Position numbers and translations under genes: made by a program
Notes under the pieces: generated by a model
Told to the model about the DNA's origin: nothing
Database searches by the model: none
What the model saw: only the letters and a program-made list of their open reading frames with translations
Shown: positions 7,971-16,103 of the stretch, piece by piece
Position numbering within the stretch: position 1 is the stretch's first letter
How the letters are laid out: every line of letters starts with the position of its first letter
Source of the DNA: Neobacillus sp. YX16
GTDB taxonomy: Bacteria; Bacillota; Bacilli; Bacillales; Cytobacillaceae
Length of the DNA stretch: 64,000 bases
Direction: 5' to 3'
NCBI RefSeq assembly: GCF_030123505.1
Contig: NZ_CP126115.1
Location: 3,052,001 to 3,116,000 of the forward strand

Positions 7971-8927
7971 ATGATGAAGATGTATGTGTATCCTTTGTTG
8001 GTAATTATTGCAGCTAGTAGTTATGGCGTAGTTTCCACAATCATAAAACTAGCGATGCGTAGTGGTTTTTCAGTCTCAGAGGCAGTTACCAGTCAATTTT
8101 TTATCGGTTTTTGTATCGCCTTATGTATTTTCGTTCTTACAAACAGATCAAAATTAAGCATTAAGGGAATTAAATTTCTTATTTTTGCAGGCATTTTAAC
8201 AGGGTTAACAAATATTTTGTATGGTCGTTCTTTGAACTTTTTGCCTGCTTCTTTGGCAGTTGTACTCATGTTTCAATTTACATGGATCGGCATGTTGATT
8301 TCCTGTATAACAAAACGCCGATTTCCCAACCGAATTGAATTGATAACTTTAATCATATTGGTAGCAGGAACGATACCAGCAGCTGGATTGATTGATGTTG
8401 ATTTATCTCAAATACCTATTGAAGGGTGGTTATGGGGGTTAGCAGCAGCTCTTTGTTATTCCTTATTTTTATTTGTGAATGGAAAGGCAACGGCAAGTTT
8501 GACAATCTCTAACCGGTTAGTATTGGTTTCTTTCTTTGCCTTTTTAATGTCGACAGTTTTTCAGTCTCCAGAAATTATTTGGAATGGGACTTTGTTTAAT
8601 GAAGGACTTTGGGTTTATGGTTTGGCATTGGGACTATTTGGTTTGATTATTCCGGTTTTATTATTTACAATTGCAGTTCCTAAAGTTGGATTAGGTATGT
8701 CATCGATACTAAGTGCTATTGAATTACCAGTCGCGGTGATGGTATCCGTTATCTTATTAAGTGAAACGGTTACTACTTTGCAAATAGTAGGTATTGTAAT
8801 CATTATTCTCGGTATGAGTTTACCAACAATGCTAGATAGAAAAAGATTGTTAGTCAAAAATAAAACTTCAAAATCAACTGTAAAAAGTCAATCAAACATG
8901 TTTGGTGAATTAAAAAAACATATTTGA
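7971..8927 (+). CDS. EamA/DMT family transporter
   Basis: A 318-residue integral membrane protein with about ten transmembrane segments in two similar halves, the drug/metabolite transporter pattern (for example LSAIELPVAVMVSVILLSETVT near the end). It probably exports or imports a small metabolite; the substrate is unknown. ATG 7971 is chosen, preceded by AAAAAAGGATG. The frame is open back to 7806, but those 55 codons translate the palindromic repeat upstream and are not expected to be protein. The 7717 terminator suggests separate transcription from the sugar-acid cluster. Confidence 0.82.
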   Translation: MMKMYVYPLLVIIAASSYGVVSTIIKLAMRSGFSVSEAVTSQFFIGFCIALCIFVLTNRSKLSIKGIKFLIFAGILTGLTNILYGRSLNFLPASLAVVLMFQFTWIGMLISCITKRRFPNRIELITLIILVAGTIPAAGLIDVDLSQIPIEGWLWGLAAALCYSLFLFVNGKATASLTISNRLVLVSFFAFLMSTVFQSPEIIWNGTLFNEGLWVYGLALGLFGLIIPVLLFTIAVPKVGLGMSSILSAIELPVAVMVSVILLSETVTTLQIVGIVIIILGMSLPTMLDRKRLLVKNKTSKSTVKSQSNMFGELKKHI

Positions 8928-8997
8928 TTACAGCCACTAGATTTTACCACCCTCGCCAAGTTTTTTACCAATGTTCCCAAGAATTTACTGCAAAAAA

Positions 8998-9037
8998 GTT
9001 GACAGGCACCATCCAGAAAATTGGCTGGTGCTTTTGC
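8998..9037. repeat. GGCACC...GGTGC palindrome, family member 1
   Basis: GACAGGCACCATCCAG and CTGGTGCTTTT form a hairpin with a T-run, a short version of the GTGCCAGGCACC palindrome family found at seven or more places in this window. It may end EamA transcription. The remaining sequence from 8928 to 9221 shows no gene. Confidence 0.55.
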
Positions 9038-9221
9038 ATTAAGAATCTGAGTTATATTAAACGACCCTCGTGCAGATAATAGTAAAAGAGAAAGAACTCT
9101 TTATTGAGTTCTTCCTCTAGACATTTCACCCTTATTGACCCTGCAACAGTTCTTCAACATCCGTGGTTAACGGAAAATTTCCACTCCCTAGTTCATTTGA
9201 ATGGTATCATTATGAAAAAAG

Positions 9222-9524
9222 CTACTTATTTATAGAGTTAGTATTATTGCTCTCATCACGATTATTGGAATCTAAATTATTATCTGCATCAGCAGTCTCC
9301 ACCATCTGGTTACCAATAACACCGCCCGTAACACCGCCTATAACAGTACCAAATAGTCCAAATGGAGCACCTATCATAGCACCCGCCATGGCATCAGTTA
9401 AAGTTCCTGCTGTTTCACTCTCACCAAAGTCACTGGTATCCTGATTAGCATCACTACCAGTTAGGTTGTTACCACTTTCTTTTACATTTCCATCAAAGTT
9501 ATTCTGTTCGTTACTGTGTTTCAT
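9222..9524 (-). CDS. Small glycine-zipper protein of unknown function
   Basis: A 100-residue protein with a hydrophilic, Asn/Asp/Ser-rich N-terminus, a central glycine-rich hydrophobic segment (AMAGAMIGAPFGLFGTVIGG then VTGGVIG, residues ~45-72) with GxxxG spacing, and a polar Asn-rich tail. Glycine zippers of this kind insert in or lie on membranes; no enzyme motif is seen and there is no signal peptide. On the minus strand an AGGAAGTGAATAG site precedes the ATG. It is transcribed alone. It resembles the short low-complexity proteins common in spore-formers, but a spore role is only a guess. Confidence 0.6.
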   Translation of the reverse strand: MKHSNEQNNFDGNVKESGNNLTGSDANQDTSDFGESETAGTLTDAMAGAMIGAPFGLFGTVIGGVTGGVIGNQMVETADADNNLDSNNRDESNNTNSINK

Positions 9525-9825
9525 CTATTCACTTCCTCTTTGATTGATAGGAAATATGCAAAATATGAACGTACATCATCCTAAACATATACTACCCAGT
9601 TGAATTAGTTTTACTCACTATATTTAGGAAGCAGGCTTTATCCTCATTAGAGAAGGGTATATGAAAAGGCAGCCATTTTTACTTGAGAGGACTGTCCTAA
9701 TGGCTTACTTAAAGGTCTTTATTTTTCTTAAAGGAATTTCTTTACATGCATGTTAATAATAAATTATAATTCTTATGGATAATTAAGATAATTTAAAAAA
9801 ATTCAGGAATAGGAGGTGTAAGGAA

Positions 9826-9948
9826 ATGCTTAATGGTTTACGTTTTAAGGTTAATTGGATAGTAGAAGTATGTTCCACCAAATATGTACTTATGTCTAAC
9901 GGGAGCAGTGTGCACTTTTTTAACTATAAAACGATGGTTCAACCATAA
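9826..9948 (+). CDS. 40-residue protein of unknown function
   Basis: ATG 9826 is preceded by an excellent AGGAGGTG site, and the frame runs 40 codons to TAA 9946-9948. The product begins MLNGLRFKVNWIVEVCSTKY and has no recognisable motif. The strong ribosome site and a terminator shortly downstream (9984) support expression. From 9525 to 9825 I see only AT-rich sequence. Confidence 0.5.
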   Translation: MLNGLRFKVNWIVEVCSTKYVLMSNGSSVHFFNYKTMVQP

Positions 9949-9983
9949 GTTTTCCTTACCCATTCTTTCATTTTAATTAAAAT

Positions 9984-10019
9984 GCCGTGGGCGGGTTTAA
10001 CTTGCTCACGGCTTTTTTG
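9984..10019 (+). terminator. Rho-independent terminator
   Basis: GCCGTGGGC pairs with GCTCACGGC around GGGTTTAACTT and is followed by TTTTTTG. It ends the short gene at 9826 and separates it from the MFS gene. Confidence 0.8.
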
Positions 10020-10068
10020 TTCTAGTAAAAGTATAATCTATCAGTCAAAGAGAAATGAGGAAAAAGAA

Positions 10069-11385
10069 ATGAAAATGAGTTTACAGGCCTTTCGAAACAT
10101 GGATCGTAATATTTGGATTCGTTTTATCGGCGAATCGATTAATGGTATTGCGATGATGATGTTAATGCCTTTTTTCGCCTTATATATGAGTGATAAGGTG
10201 GATCATTTTTGGCAAGTTGGTGTTGTGATGGCGATGGGGCCAATTGCCGGAGTGCTGGGTTCATTAATAGGTGGAAAGCTTGCGGATCAATATGGCAGGA
10301 AACCTATTATGATTGTTTCAATGGTTGGAAATGGATTGGTGATGCTTGGTTTTATTTTTTTCGATGGTTTCTATCCTTTCTTATTGATATCGAGTTTTTT
10401 CGGTTTGTTTAATTCTCTTTTTCATCCTGCGGCATCAGCCATGGTCGCTGATGTGACGGATGAAGAAGGAAGAACGGAAGCATTTGGGCTGCTTCGAATG
10501 GGACACAATATTGGAGCAGCAATCGGTCCATTGCTTGGAGCATCCGTTGTGTTTTTATCAAAGTCCGTTATTTTTATCATTGCTGCTTCATCCGTTTTTA
10601 TTTATTCTCTATTTTTAGCGCTCTTGCTTACAGAAACACTTCCGAAAAATGAACGAAAAAAGGATACGAAAGATCTTGATAAAGAGGAGAAACTGCCATC
10701 TATATTTACGGTGCTTGTCAAAGATAAAATATTATTTTTCTATATTATCACGGGAATTGTTATTTCAATGGGATTCTCACAAACGGAAGGGATGCTTCCA
10801 CTGCATTTTGATCAACAATTGCCGGCACTTTCCGATGCCCAAAATCCATATCCTTATTTAATGGCTTTTAACGGAGCACTGGTCGTTTTCTTCCAATTCG
10901 CGATATCGAAATGGGCAAGTAAGCGCAAACTTGGAAAGGTCATGCTATATGGTTCGGTTTTATTTGGTTTTGGGCTGCTTTCAGTAGGATGGCTGCCAAT
11001 CTTTTTTACAAAGCTCCAGTTTTCCTATTGGAGTATCCTTTTAATTCTTATCATTATCTATGGAATCTACACATTAGGGGAAATGCTCTTATCCCCGGTA
11101 CAAATGACATTTGTAGCGAATATTGCACCTGAACATTTACGTGGGACCTATATGGGGGCAGCAAGTCTTCAGTGGATTGTTGGCAGTGCATTCGGTCCCA
11201 TTTTTGCAGGTTTTTTGCTGGATGAACATCTTGGTCAGGTTCTATTTACCGTTCTAGGAATAGGTTGTATCGTTGCCGGTATTATTTATTTATCACTTGA
11301 TAAATGGGTATCAGAAGCGAAGGAAAAGAATCAGACCCTTCATGTTAAAAAGGAAGTTACAGCAAGTGGAACGAATATAACATAG
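10069..11385 (+). CDS. MFS transporter (multidrug-efflux-like)
   Basis: A 438-residue major facilitator with twelve predicted membrane segments. The loop 2-3 motif GGKLADQYGRKPIM (the MFS motif A pattern G-K-L-A-D-x-x-G-R-K/R) is clear near residue 75, as is a DEEGR segment in the N-terminal half. It is most like the Bacillus YttB/YqjV-type efflux group, but substrates cannot be assigned. The start is ATG 10069 with GAGGAAAAAG upstream; an upstream ATG at 9982 lies in the previous terminator and is rejected. Single-gene unit, closed by a terminator at 11412. Confidence 0.85.
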   Translation: MKMSLQAFRNMDRNIWIRFIGESINGIAMMMLMPFFALYMSDKVDHFWQVGVVMAMGPIAGVLGSLIGGKLADQYGRKPIMIVSMVGNGLVMLGFIFFDGFYPFLLISSFFGLFNSLFHPAASAMVADVTDEEGRTEAFGLLRMGHNIGAAIGPLLGASVVFLSKSVIFIIAASSVFIYSLFLALLLTETLPKNERKKDTKDLDKEEKLPSIFTVLVKDKILFFYIITGIVISMGFSQTEGMLPLHFDQQLPALSDAQNPYPYLMAFNGALVVFFQFAISKWASKRKLGKVMLYGSVLFGFGLLSVGWLPIFFTKLQFSYWSILLILIIIYGIYTLGEMLLSPVQMTFVANIAPEHLRGTYMGAASLQWIVGSAFGPIFAGFLLDEHLGQVLFTVLGIGCIVAGIIYLSLDKWVSEAKEKNQTLHVKKEVTASGTNIT

Positions 11386-11411
11386 CTTTATGTAGAGAAT
11401 TTATTCAAAAA

Positions 11412-11446
11412 CGGGCTCGATTCTACAGTAAGAATCGAGCTCTTCT
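11412..11446 (+). terminator. Rho-independent terminator
   Basis: GGCTCGATTCT pairs with AGAATCGAGCTC around ACAGTA, followed by TTCTTT. It terminates the MFS gene. The sequence from here to 11609 shows no gene. Confidence 0.75.
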
Positions 11447-11609
11447 TTGTGCTAAGGGCTTTTAATGAAATAGGACTTTAAGATACTTTGGTGTTCGCAG
11501 GAACCAGAGGTCTGGCCAGTTAACAGGTTGGTCGAAGAATGTTTTAAGATGGAACACGTTGAAACTTTACCTAAAACAATTCGTCCTATAATAAAAGGGG
11601 TGGATTCAC

Positions 11610-12044
11610 TTGAAACAATACAAAAAATTAATGGTCACTATTGGAATGCTGTTAATATTTTTAGCAGGTTGTTCAAATGATTTAAAAGATGGGGAACAAT
11701 GGATAGAAGTCCAAAAGTATATGGGGAATGAAAATCATTATGAGGACTTTAAAGAAATTAATAATAATGAGCAAGTTAAAAAAGTGAAAGAGATTTTATC
11801 AGATATTGATTGGGAAAATGCAAAAGTGTCTATGGTACGCCCTCCTGATTACAGGTTTGGATTTCAATACAAAAATTCTAACATTGAAGCGAAAGCAGTG
11901 TTGTATGAGCTTTGGATAAGCCCAAATAAGGAAAAAGTAGAACTTGTTATAGATGCTGAAAGTAAATATGCTCAATTAGATAAAGAAAAATCGGCAATCC
12001 TATACGAAATTATTACGGGAGAAAAATTATCAGACTTAAAATAA
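11610..12044 (+). CDS. Putative lipoprotein, unknown function
   Basis: A 144-residue protein starting at TTG 11610 with AAAAGGGGTGG upstream. The N-terminus is a lipoprotein signal peptide (KQYKKLMVTIGMLLIFLAGCS) with lipobox LAGC, so the mature protein would be anchored outside the membrane. The remainder is hydrophilic with a W-rich middle (EQWIEV, DIDWENAK, ELWISPN) and resembles small Bacillus lipoproteins of unknown function. No partner gene is evident; a broken lipoprotein gene lies directly after it. Confidence 0.65.
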   Translation: MKQYKKLMVTIGMLLIFLAGCSNDLKDGEQWIEVQKYMGNENHYEDFKEINNNEQVKKVKEILSDIDWENAKVSMVRPPDYRFGFQYKNSNIEAKAVLYELWISPNKEKVELVIDAESKYAQLDKEKSAILYEIITGEKLSDLK

Positions 12045-12121
12045 TGATTTGACCTAGAGAGTAGAATAAGGAATTTTTGATAGATTTTATCCGTCTATTA
12101 GCTTAAAAAGGGGGGAGTAGG

Positions 12122-12349
12122 TTGTTTCGGAAGTTATTCTATTCATTGATTGCATTATTTATATTTACAATTACGTGATGCAGTAATGTATGGGAAACAA
12201 CTAAAGTAACAATTGAGGGTATTGATGCCGAGGAAGTTTTAACATTAGACCCTGATACTGATATTTTTGTTTGTTCAAAATCCGGAATGATTAACTTTTG
12301 CCAAGCAATAATCTTATTGCTTGTTGTTTTAAATGCAGATTATTTGTGA
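12122..12349 (+). pseudogene. Lipoprotein gene interrupted by TGA at the lipobox
   Basis: Starting at TTG 12122 after GGGGGGAG, the frame reads a signal peptide (LFRKLFYSLIALFIFTIT), then TGA at 12176-12178, then CSNVWETTKVTIEG. The stop stands exactly where the lipobox Gly is expected just before the Cys, so a GGA to TGA change explains it. The remaining frame continues to 12349 with VLTLDPDTDIFV. A perfect inverted repeat CAAGCAATAA/TTATTGCTTG (12302-12323) lies inside the tail and may be its terminator, so the true end may be earlier. Confidence 0.5.
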
Positions 12350-12350
12350 G

Positions 12351-12386
12351 AACCACCATTTGCTAACGAAAGCGAAGGGTGGTTTT
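12351..12386. terminator. Likely terminator between convergent genes
   Basis: ACCACC and GGGTGGT pair across a 20-base loop, followed by TTTTCTTG. It lies downstream of the broken lipoprotein gene and downstream of the minus-strand acetyltransferase. Confidence 0.4.
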
Positions 12387-12466
12387 CTTGTTTTCTTGAA
12401 TCTTATTCTGAACAAATTCAAATTGGATTAGCTTTTTCATCCTAGCTACGAAATAAAAAAGCCACC

Positions 12467-12600
12467 AGAACCGTCCCCACGGTCCCCCCACGGTCCCTAA
12501 TGACCGAAGTGTCCAGAGGAGTGTCCAAAGAGTGTCCAGAGGGACGGTTCTCATGGTACAAATTAGACAAAAATGACCGCGAGAACCGTCCCCACGGTTT
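12467..12600. repeat. AACCGTCCC palindrome cluster, downstream of the acetyltransferase gene
   Basis: GGGACGGTTCTC (12541-12552) is an exact inverted repeat of GAGAACCGTCCC (12581-12592). A further half copy (AGAACCGTCCCC, 12467) and several GTGTCCAGAGG-like direct repeats precede it. The same palindrome occurs at 13403-13455 on the other side of the acetyltransferase gene, and a half copy lies at 18234. Confidence 0.65.
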
Positions 12601-12602
12601 TC

Positions 12603-13340
12603 TCAAGAGAATACTTCTTGGTCTTCCTTTAGTATATGATAGAGCAAGTCTGTCATTTTTTCTGTATCGCAGACTCGCACGTTCGCATCGCCAAAATGAC
12701 CTTTATACATCACTTGATTAGTAAGAAAGATTTCTTCAACTCGTTCATATTTTTCAGAGGTGTGACCAATATGTCTTCTTTGTGGAACTGAAATTTCGGT
12801 TTTATCTGGTAGTACGGTGTAAAGCTGTTCATGATGATCCGTTAAACGACCAGGTATATCAACCCATTCCTCGACTCCGTGGATATAGGTACATCTGGTT
12901 AAACCAACCCCTATTAGTAGAATGGTTGCCTTTTGATCTAGTAATTTCCCCCAACTAGATTCCCTTGCACAAGGCGTATCAAATTTTTCATTTCCTGCAA
13001 CAAATTCATGAGCCTTTTTTCCCAATGCTGCCACTGAATGTGTAGGATGCCATGAGCGAACAACACCGGGACGTTTCCAAAAAAGTTCCGTTAATAGACC
13101 CACACAAGATGGAGACTCATTTACATGAAACCGAGGATTTTCAGCATTTATATACGACCATGTATGTGTAGGAAAAACTAAAAGGCCATTTTTCATATAT
13201 TCGGACAACGAATCAAGGACAGTTTCCGCACCACCCTCAACTTGCCCAATACTTTTCATTGAAGAATGAACAAGTAACGTTCCATTTCCATCGATTCCTA
13301 AATCTTTCAGATGGTCAAGTAAATCTTGTTTTGTGTACAT
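12603..13340 (-). CDS. AAC(3) family N-acetyltransferase
   Basis: A 245-residue member of the aminoglycoside 3-N-acetyltransferase/YokD family. It starts MYTKQDLLDHLKDLGI and shows the family segments LLVHSSMKSIGQVEGGAETV, FPTHTWSY, ESPSCVGLLTE, WHPTHSVAALG and DTPCARESSWGKLLD. Such enzymes transfer acetyl from acetyl-CoA to amino groups; chromosomal Bacillus members are often of unknown substrate, so antibiotic resistance cannot be concluded. The gene is bracketed by copies of the same 12-bp palindrome, which suggests a cassette, and a second, truncated copy of its C-terminus lies at 32661. Confidence 0.82.
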   Translation of the reverse strand: MYTKQDLLDHLKDLGIDGNGTLLVHSSMKSIGQVEGGAETVLDSLSEYMKNGLLVFPTHTWSYINAENPRFHVNESPSCVGLLTELFWKRPGVVRSWHPTHSVAALGKKAHEFVAGNEKFDTPCARESSWGKLLDQKATILLIGVGLTRCTYIHGVEEWVDIPGRLTDHHEQLYTVLPDKTEISVPQRRHIGHTSEKYERVEEIFLTNQVMYKGHFGDANVRVCDTEKMTDLLYHILKEDQEVFS

Positions 13341-13402
13341 ATCATTCTACCTTTCTAACTTGCTTCTTAGAAATAGGATACCATATTTACTAGGTGTCCA
13401 TA

Positions 13403-13455
13403 GGGACGGTTCTCATGGGACAAGTTAAACAAAAAGGACCGCTAGAACCGTCCCC
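13403..13455. repeat. AACCGTCCC palindrome, upstream of the acetyltransferase gene
   Basis: GGGACGGTTCT (13403-13413) and AGAACCGTCCC (13444-13454) form a long hairpin, in the same orientation as the copy at 12541-12592. The internal sequence TCATGG-GACAA-TTA-ACAAAAA is shared between the copies. Confidence 0.65.
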
Positions 13456-13464
13456 ATGGTCACC

Positions 13465-14640
13465 CTGTCCTTTTGCCTCCTAAATCTATATATAACTTAT
13501 GGAAGTTATTTTTGAAAAAGGAAGGTCAGTGATTGAAGATGGCAAGATATCGAATAGTCCGTGTTGAGTTTTGGGAAAATCCAATATTTTTATCTTTACC
13601 TGCTTACAAATCCCAAAACTACTCAAATTGGAATCTATACCATTACGAGAAAACAATTGGCTTTTACTTTGGGCTATTCGATTGAGAAGGTACATTCGTT
13701 GATGGAAAGATTTATCAATCAATACAAGTTGATTCGCTACAATCCTGAAACAAGAGAGCTTGCAATTAAAAACTGGTGAAAAGACAATCTGCATAAGGGT
13801 GGGAAACCGATCATGGATTGTATTTATTCCGAATTAAAAGAAGTTCAGGATACCTCACTGGTTCAATATGTTTTGGAACATATACTTAAGAATGATATTC
13901 GCAGCCTTTATGAATCCTTTTGTGAACAAGGAAGGATGGTTTTCGATCAGGAAGATCGTGACCTAGATGAAAATGATACATATAAAGAAACAGATGGTGA
14001 GGAAGATGACGATTCGTTCACGCACCGTTATACGATACGTGGACAAAAAGAAAATGAAAAAGAAAATGAAAAAGAAAAACAACAACAAGATCTTTATCCT
14101 AATGTAGTGAGAAATCCAGAAATTAAAACTCCTTTACAGAATGATCAAAACGATGTGAAAGAAATTGTTGAGTTTTGGGACACCAATGGATTTGGTGTTT
14201 TAAACGTGAATGCAAAGCAGCAGCTTTTATCTTGGTTAGATGATTCTTGTTTCTTACAGCCTAAAGAGATGATTTTATAAGCTATGAATATTGCATGTGC
14301 CAATAACAAACGAAAGCTTCACTATGTGGTGGGGATTCTGAAAAACTGGGAAAATGAATCTCTACTGACCGTAGAAGAAATAGATACCCTTCATGACAAC
14401 CAAAAGTCCAACCAAAAGCATATATCAACACAATCATTTCCTGTCGGAAGAGTGATTACAGTTGGATTTGAACTTACTTAACGGCTGGTGAAGAATGATG
14501 AGCGTTGTTGAAAAAGACTATTATTGAATTGTCACAAATATTCACTAGATTTCCAGCTTGCTAGCGGAATTGATGTGGTTTCGTTTAGGGATAGGAGGAA
14601 GGAATTCGAGCGGTTTCCTTCTATAGCGGGGTAATTCAAC
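13465..14640 (+). pseudogene. Decayed replication module, copy 1 (DnaD-like relic with deleted helicase)
   Basis: From ATG 13539 the frames encode pieces closely similar to the intact DnaD-like protein at 42905: LYLLTNPKTTQIGIY, MERFINQYKLIRYNPETREL, MDCIYSELKEVQD, IRGQKENEKENEKEKQQQ and a C-terminal DnaD domain ending YVVGILKNWENESLLTVEEID. It is broken by a deletion/frameshift after FWENP, a TGA at AIKNW, and a TAA after EMIL. The DnaB-like helicase is gone: the sequence jumps from the helicase start (VVEKDYY) to the end of the third gene (matching the 45480-45580 region). The same junction occurs in copy 2 at 20451. Confidence 0.75.
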
Positions 14641-14687
14641 AAACAATATTGCTAGTTAGTAACTTGAAAGGCAAGAGGGGATTATTC

Positions 14688-14879
14688 ATGAGAAAACGAA
14701 CAGGAGCTATCACTATGATCGCAGCAGCAGCCTTTATAGCAATCTATCCATTACCATCTCAGAATGAAGAAACGGCACAAGAGAATACCCTTCAGGTAAC
14801 TGAAGATCAAGTAAGTAACGTAGCCATTACTTTAATCGATATCATTGACGGAGATACCATTAATGCGACAGGTTGCTAA
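14688..14879 (+). pseudogene. Truncated thermonuclease-like gene, copy 1
   Basis: Starts at ATG 14688 after AAGAGGGG. The N-terminal signal-like segment (MRKRTGAITMIAAAAFIA) and the segment up to IDIIDGDTI match the longer copy at 21673, after which the frame diverges and stops at TGC-TAA. Only the start of the SNase domain is left, so it cannot be active. The break coincides with the end of the segmental duplication shared with 20451-21860. Confidence 0.7.
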
Positions 14880-14929
14880 AACAGGGCAACTAATAGAGGA
14901 GTTTTCACCTTATGGTGTCCCTATCCCTG

Positions 14930-15179
14930 AGGAAGCAATAAAGGTGATGGTTTTCCTGTTCTTACACTAACAGTATGGAGAAGCCTTCAAGGCTTATATC
15001 GTTTTACCTATTCAGGTCAACACAGGCAATCGATGTGAGACAGGAGCAAATGGATGGAGCCTTATATCAAGAGAAACACCTTTCATATGTTGTGTGGTGG
15101 ACAGAGAAGGTGAGGGATGTCTCTTTTCAGGAGGCTTTTTGAATTCTTCGATGAGAATACAAAAGAAAAGCCTTTTTAA
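14930..15179 (+). pseudogene. Probable DUF3291-type gene remnant
   Basis: Fragments in shifting frames read DGFPVLTLTVWRSLQGLYRF, TYSGQHRQSM, a stop, DRSKWMEPYIKRNTF, then after a frameshift YVVWWTEKVRDVSFQEAF and finally EFFDENTKEKPF followed by TAA 15177. This order (VWxSLxxLxxFxYxxxHR, YxVxWW, EAxxRxEF) matches my memory of DUF3291 proteins. At least two frameshifts and one TGA make it non-functional. The assignment is by motif recall only. Confidence 0.4.
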
Positions 15180-15208
15180 TTGACATGGTTTTTCCTGTAG
15201 TTTAAAAT
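15180..15208 (+). promoter_or_regulatory. SigmaA-type promoter of the metal ABC operon
   Basis: TTGACA (15180-15185) and TAAAAT (15203-15208) are separated by exactly 17 bp, a near-consensus vegetative promoter. The expected start point (~15215) falls inside the palindrome at 15209-15224. Confidence 0.75.
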
Positions 15209-15224
15209 GTTTCCTAAGGTAAAC
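15209..15224. promoter_or_regulatory. MntR/DtxR-like operator
   Basis: GTTTCCTAAGGTAAAC is an imperfect palindrome that, read on the other strand (GTTTACCTTAGGAAAC), resembles the MntR box (TTTGCCTTAAGGAAAC-type). It lies directly after the -10 element and over the transcription start, as expected for repression by metal-loaded MntR. The one-base difference in spacing makes it a prediction. Confidence 0.5.
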
Positions 15225-15359
15225 TTTTTTTAATTAGACCATATATATAGTTAAAGTAAGATGTGGTAAATTTCCACTTTATTTTTTTAATTAAAAATTG
15301 CATTAAGTCAACATTTTTCATACAAAGAAAAACATTAGATATGAAGGAGATGATTATTA

Positions 15360-16103
15360 ATGAATCCAGCGCTTTCAGTGAAAAGTTTGTTTGTGTCCTA
15401 CCATGGTAATGAAGCGGTGAAAAATGTTAGTTTTTCAATAGAACCAGGTAAATTAGTTGGGATTATTGGTCCAAATGGAGCTGGGAAATCAACGCTATTA
15501 AAGGCATTGTTAAACCTTATCCCGAAAGATAAAGGCGAAGTTCAAATATACGGAAAAAGTTTTAATGAGCTAAGAAAATCCGTTGCCTATGTCCCGCAAA
15601 GGAGCAATATTGACTGGGATTTTCCAATCACTGTTTTAGATACTGTCTTACTCGGAACGTATCCAAAACTAGGTTTATTCAAAAGACCAAAAAAGGCAGA
15701 AAAAGAATGGGCGCTACAATGTTTACAAAGGGTTGGTATTGCAGAATTTAGTAAGCGTCAAATTGGAGAACTTTCAGGGGGACAGCAACAACGAGTTTTT
15801 TTAGCAAGGGCACTTGCTCAAGAATCTGAAATGCTCTTTCTGGATGAGCCTTTTGTTGGTATAGACGTATCAAGTGAAGAAACCATTATTACTATATTGA
15901 AAGAATTAAAGAATAGTGGCAAAACGATTCTTGTTGTTCATCATGATCTAAGTAAAGTCAGTGATTATTTTGACCAACTTGTTCTGTTAAATAAAGAACT
16001 TATTGGTTTTGGAGATATAAATCAGGTTTTAAATGCGGAAGTTTTGGCTAAAGCGTATTCTGGACAGTTTTCGTTTCTTGATAGATTGGGGGTGAAGGTA
16101 TAA
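15360..16103 (+). CDS. mntB: Manganese/zinc ABC transporter ATPase
   Basis: A 247-residue ABC ATPase of the metal-uptake (MntB/TroB/ZnuC) group: Walker A GPNGAGKST, Q-loop VPQRSNIDWDFP (the SNIDW-x-F-P form is typical of Mn/Zn ATPases), signature LSGGQQQRV, Walker B MLFLDEPFVGID and switch His in VVHHD. It powers the permease encoded next, whose start abuts its stop. The gene order ATPase, permease, binding protein and the MntR-like operator upstream favour manganese, though zinc is possible. GAAGGAGATG precedes ATG 15360. Confidence 0.87.
   Translation: MNPALSVKSLFVSYHGNEAVKNVSFSIEPGKLVGIIGPNGAGKSTLLKALLNLIPKDKGEVQIYGKSFNELRKSVAYVPQRSNIDWDFPITVLDTVLLGTYPKLGLFKRPKKAEKEWALQCLQRVGIAEFSKRQIGELSGGQQQRVFLARALAQESEMLFLDEPFVGIDVSSEETIITILKELKNSGKTILVVHHDLSKVSDYFDQLVLLNKELIGFGDINQVLNAEVLAKAYSGQFSFLDRLGVKV

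Noticed and set aside
9163-9444. 93-residue plus-strand frame opposite the glycine-zipper gene
   Set aside because: No ribosome site. The minus-strand frame has one and gives a plausible protein.
13486-13794. 102-residue minus-strand frame, repeated almost identically at 20472-20780
   Set aside because: It is the antisense of the duplicated DnaD-like relic. Its conservation comes from the segmental duplication; there is no ribosome site and no recognisable domain.
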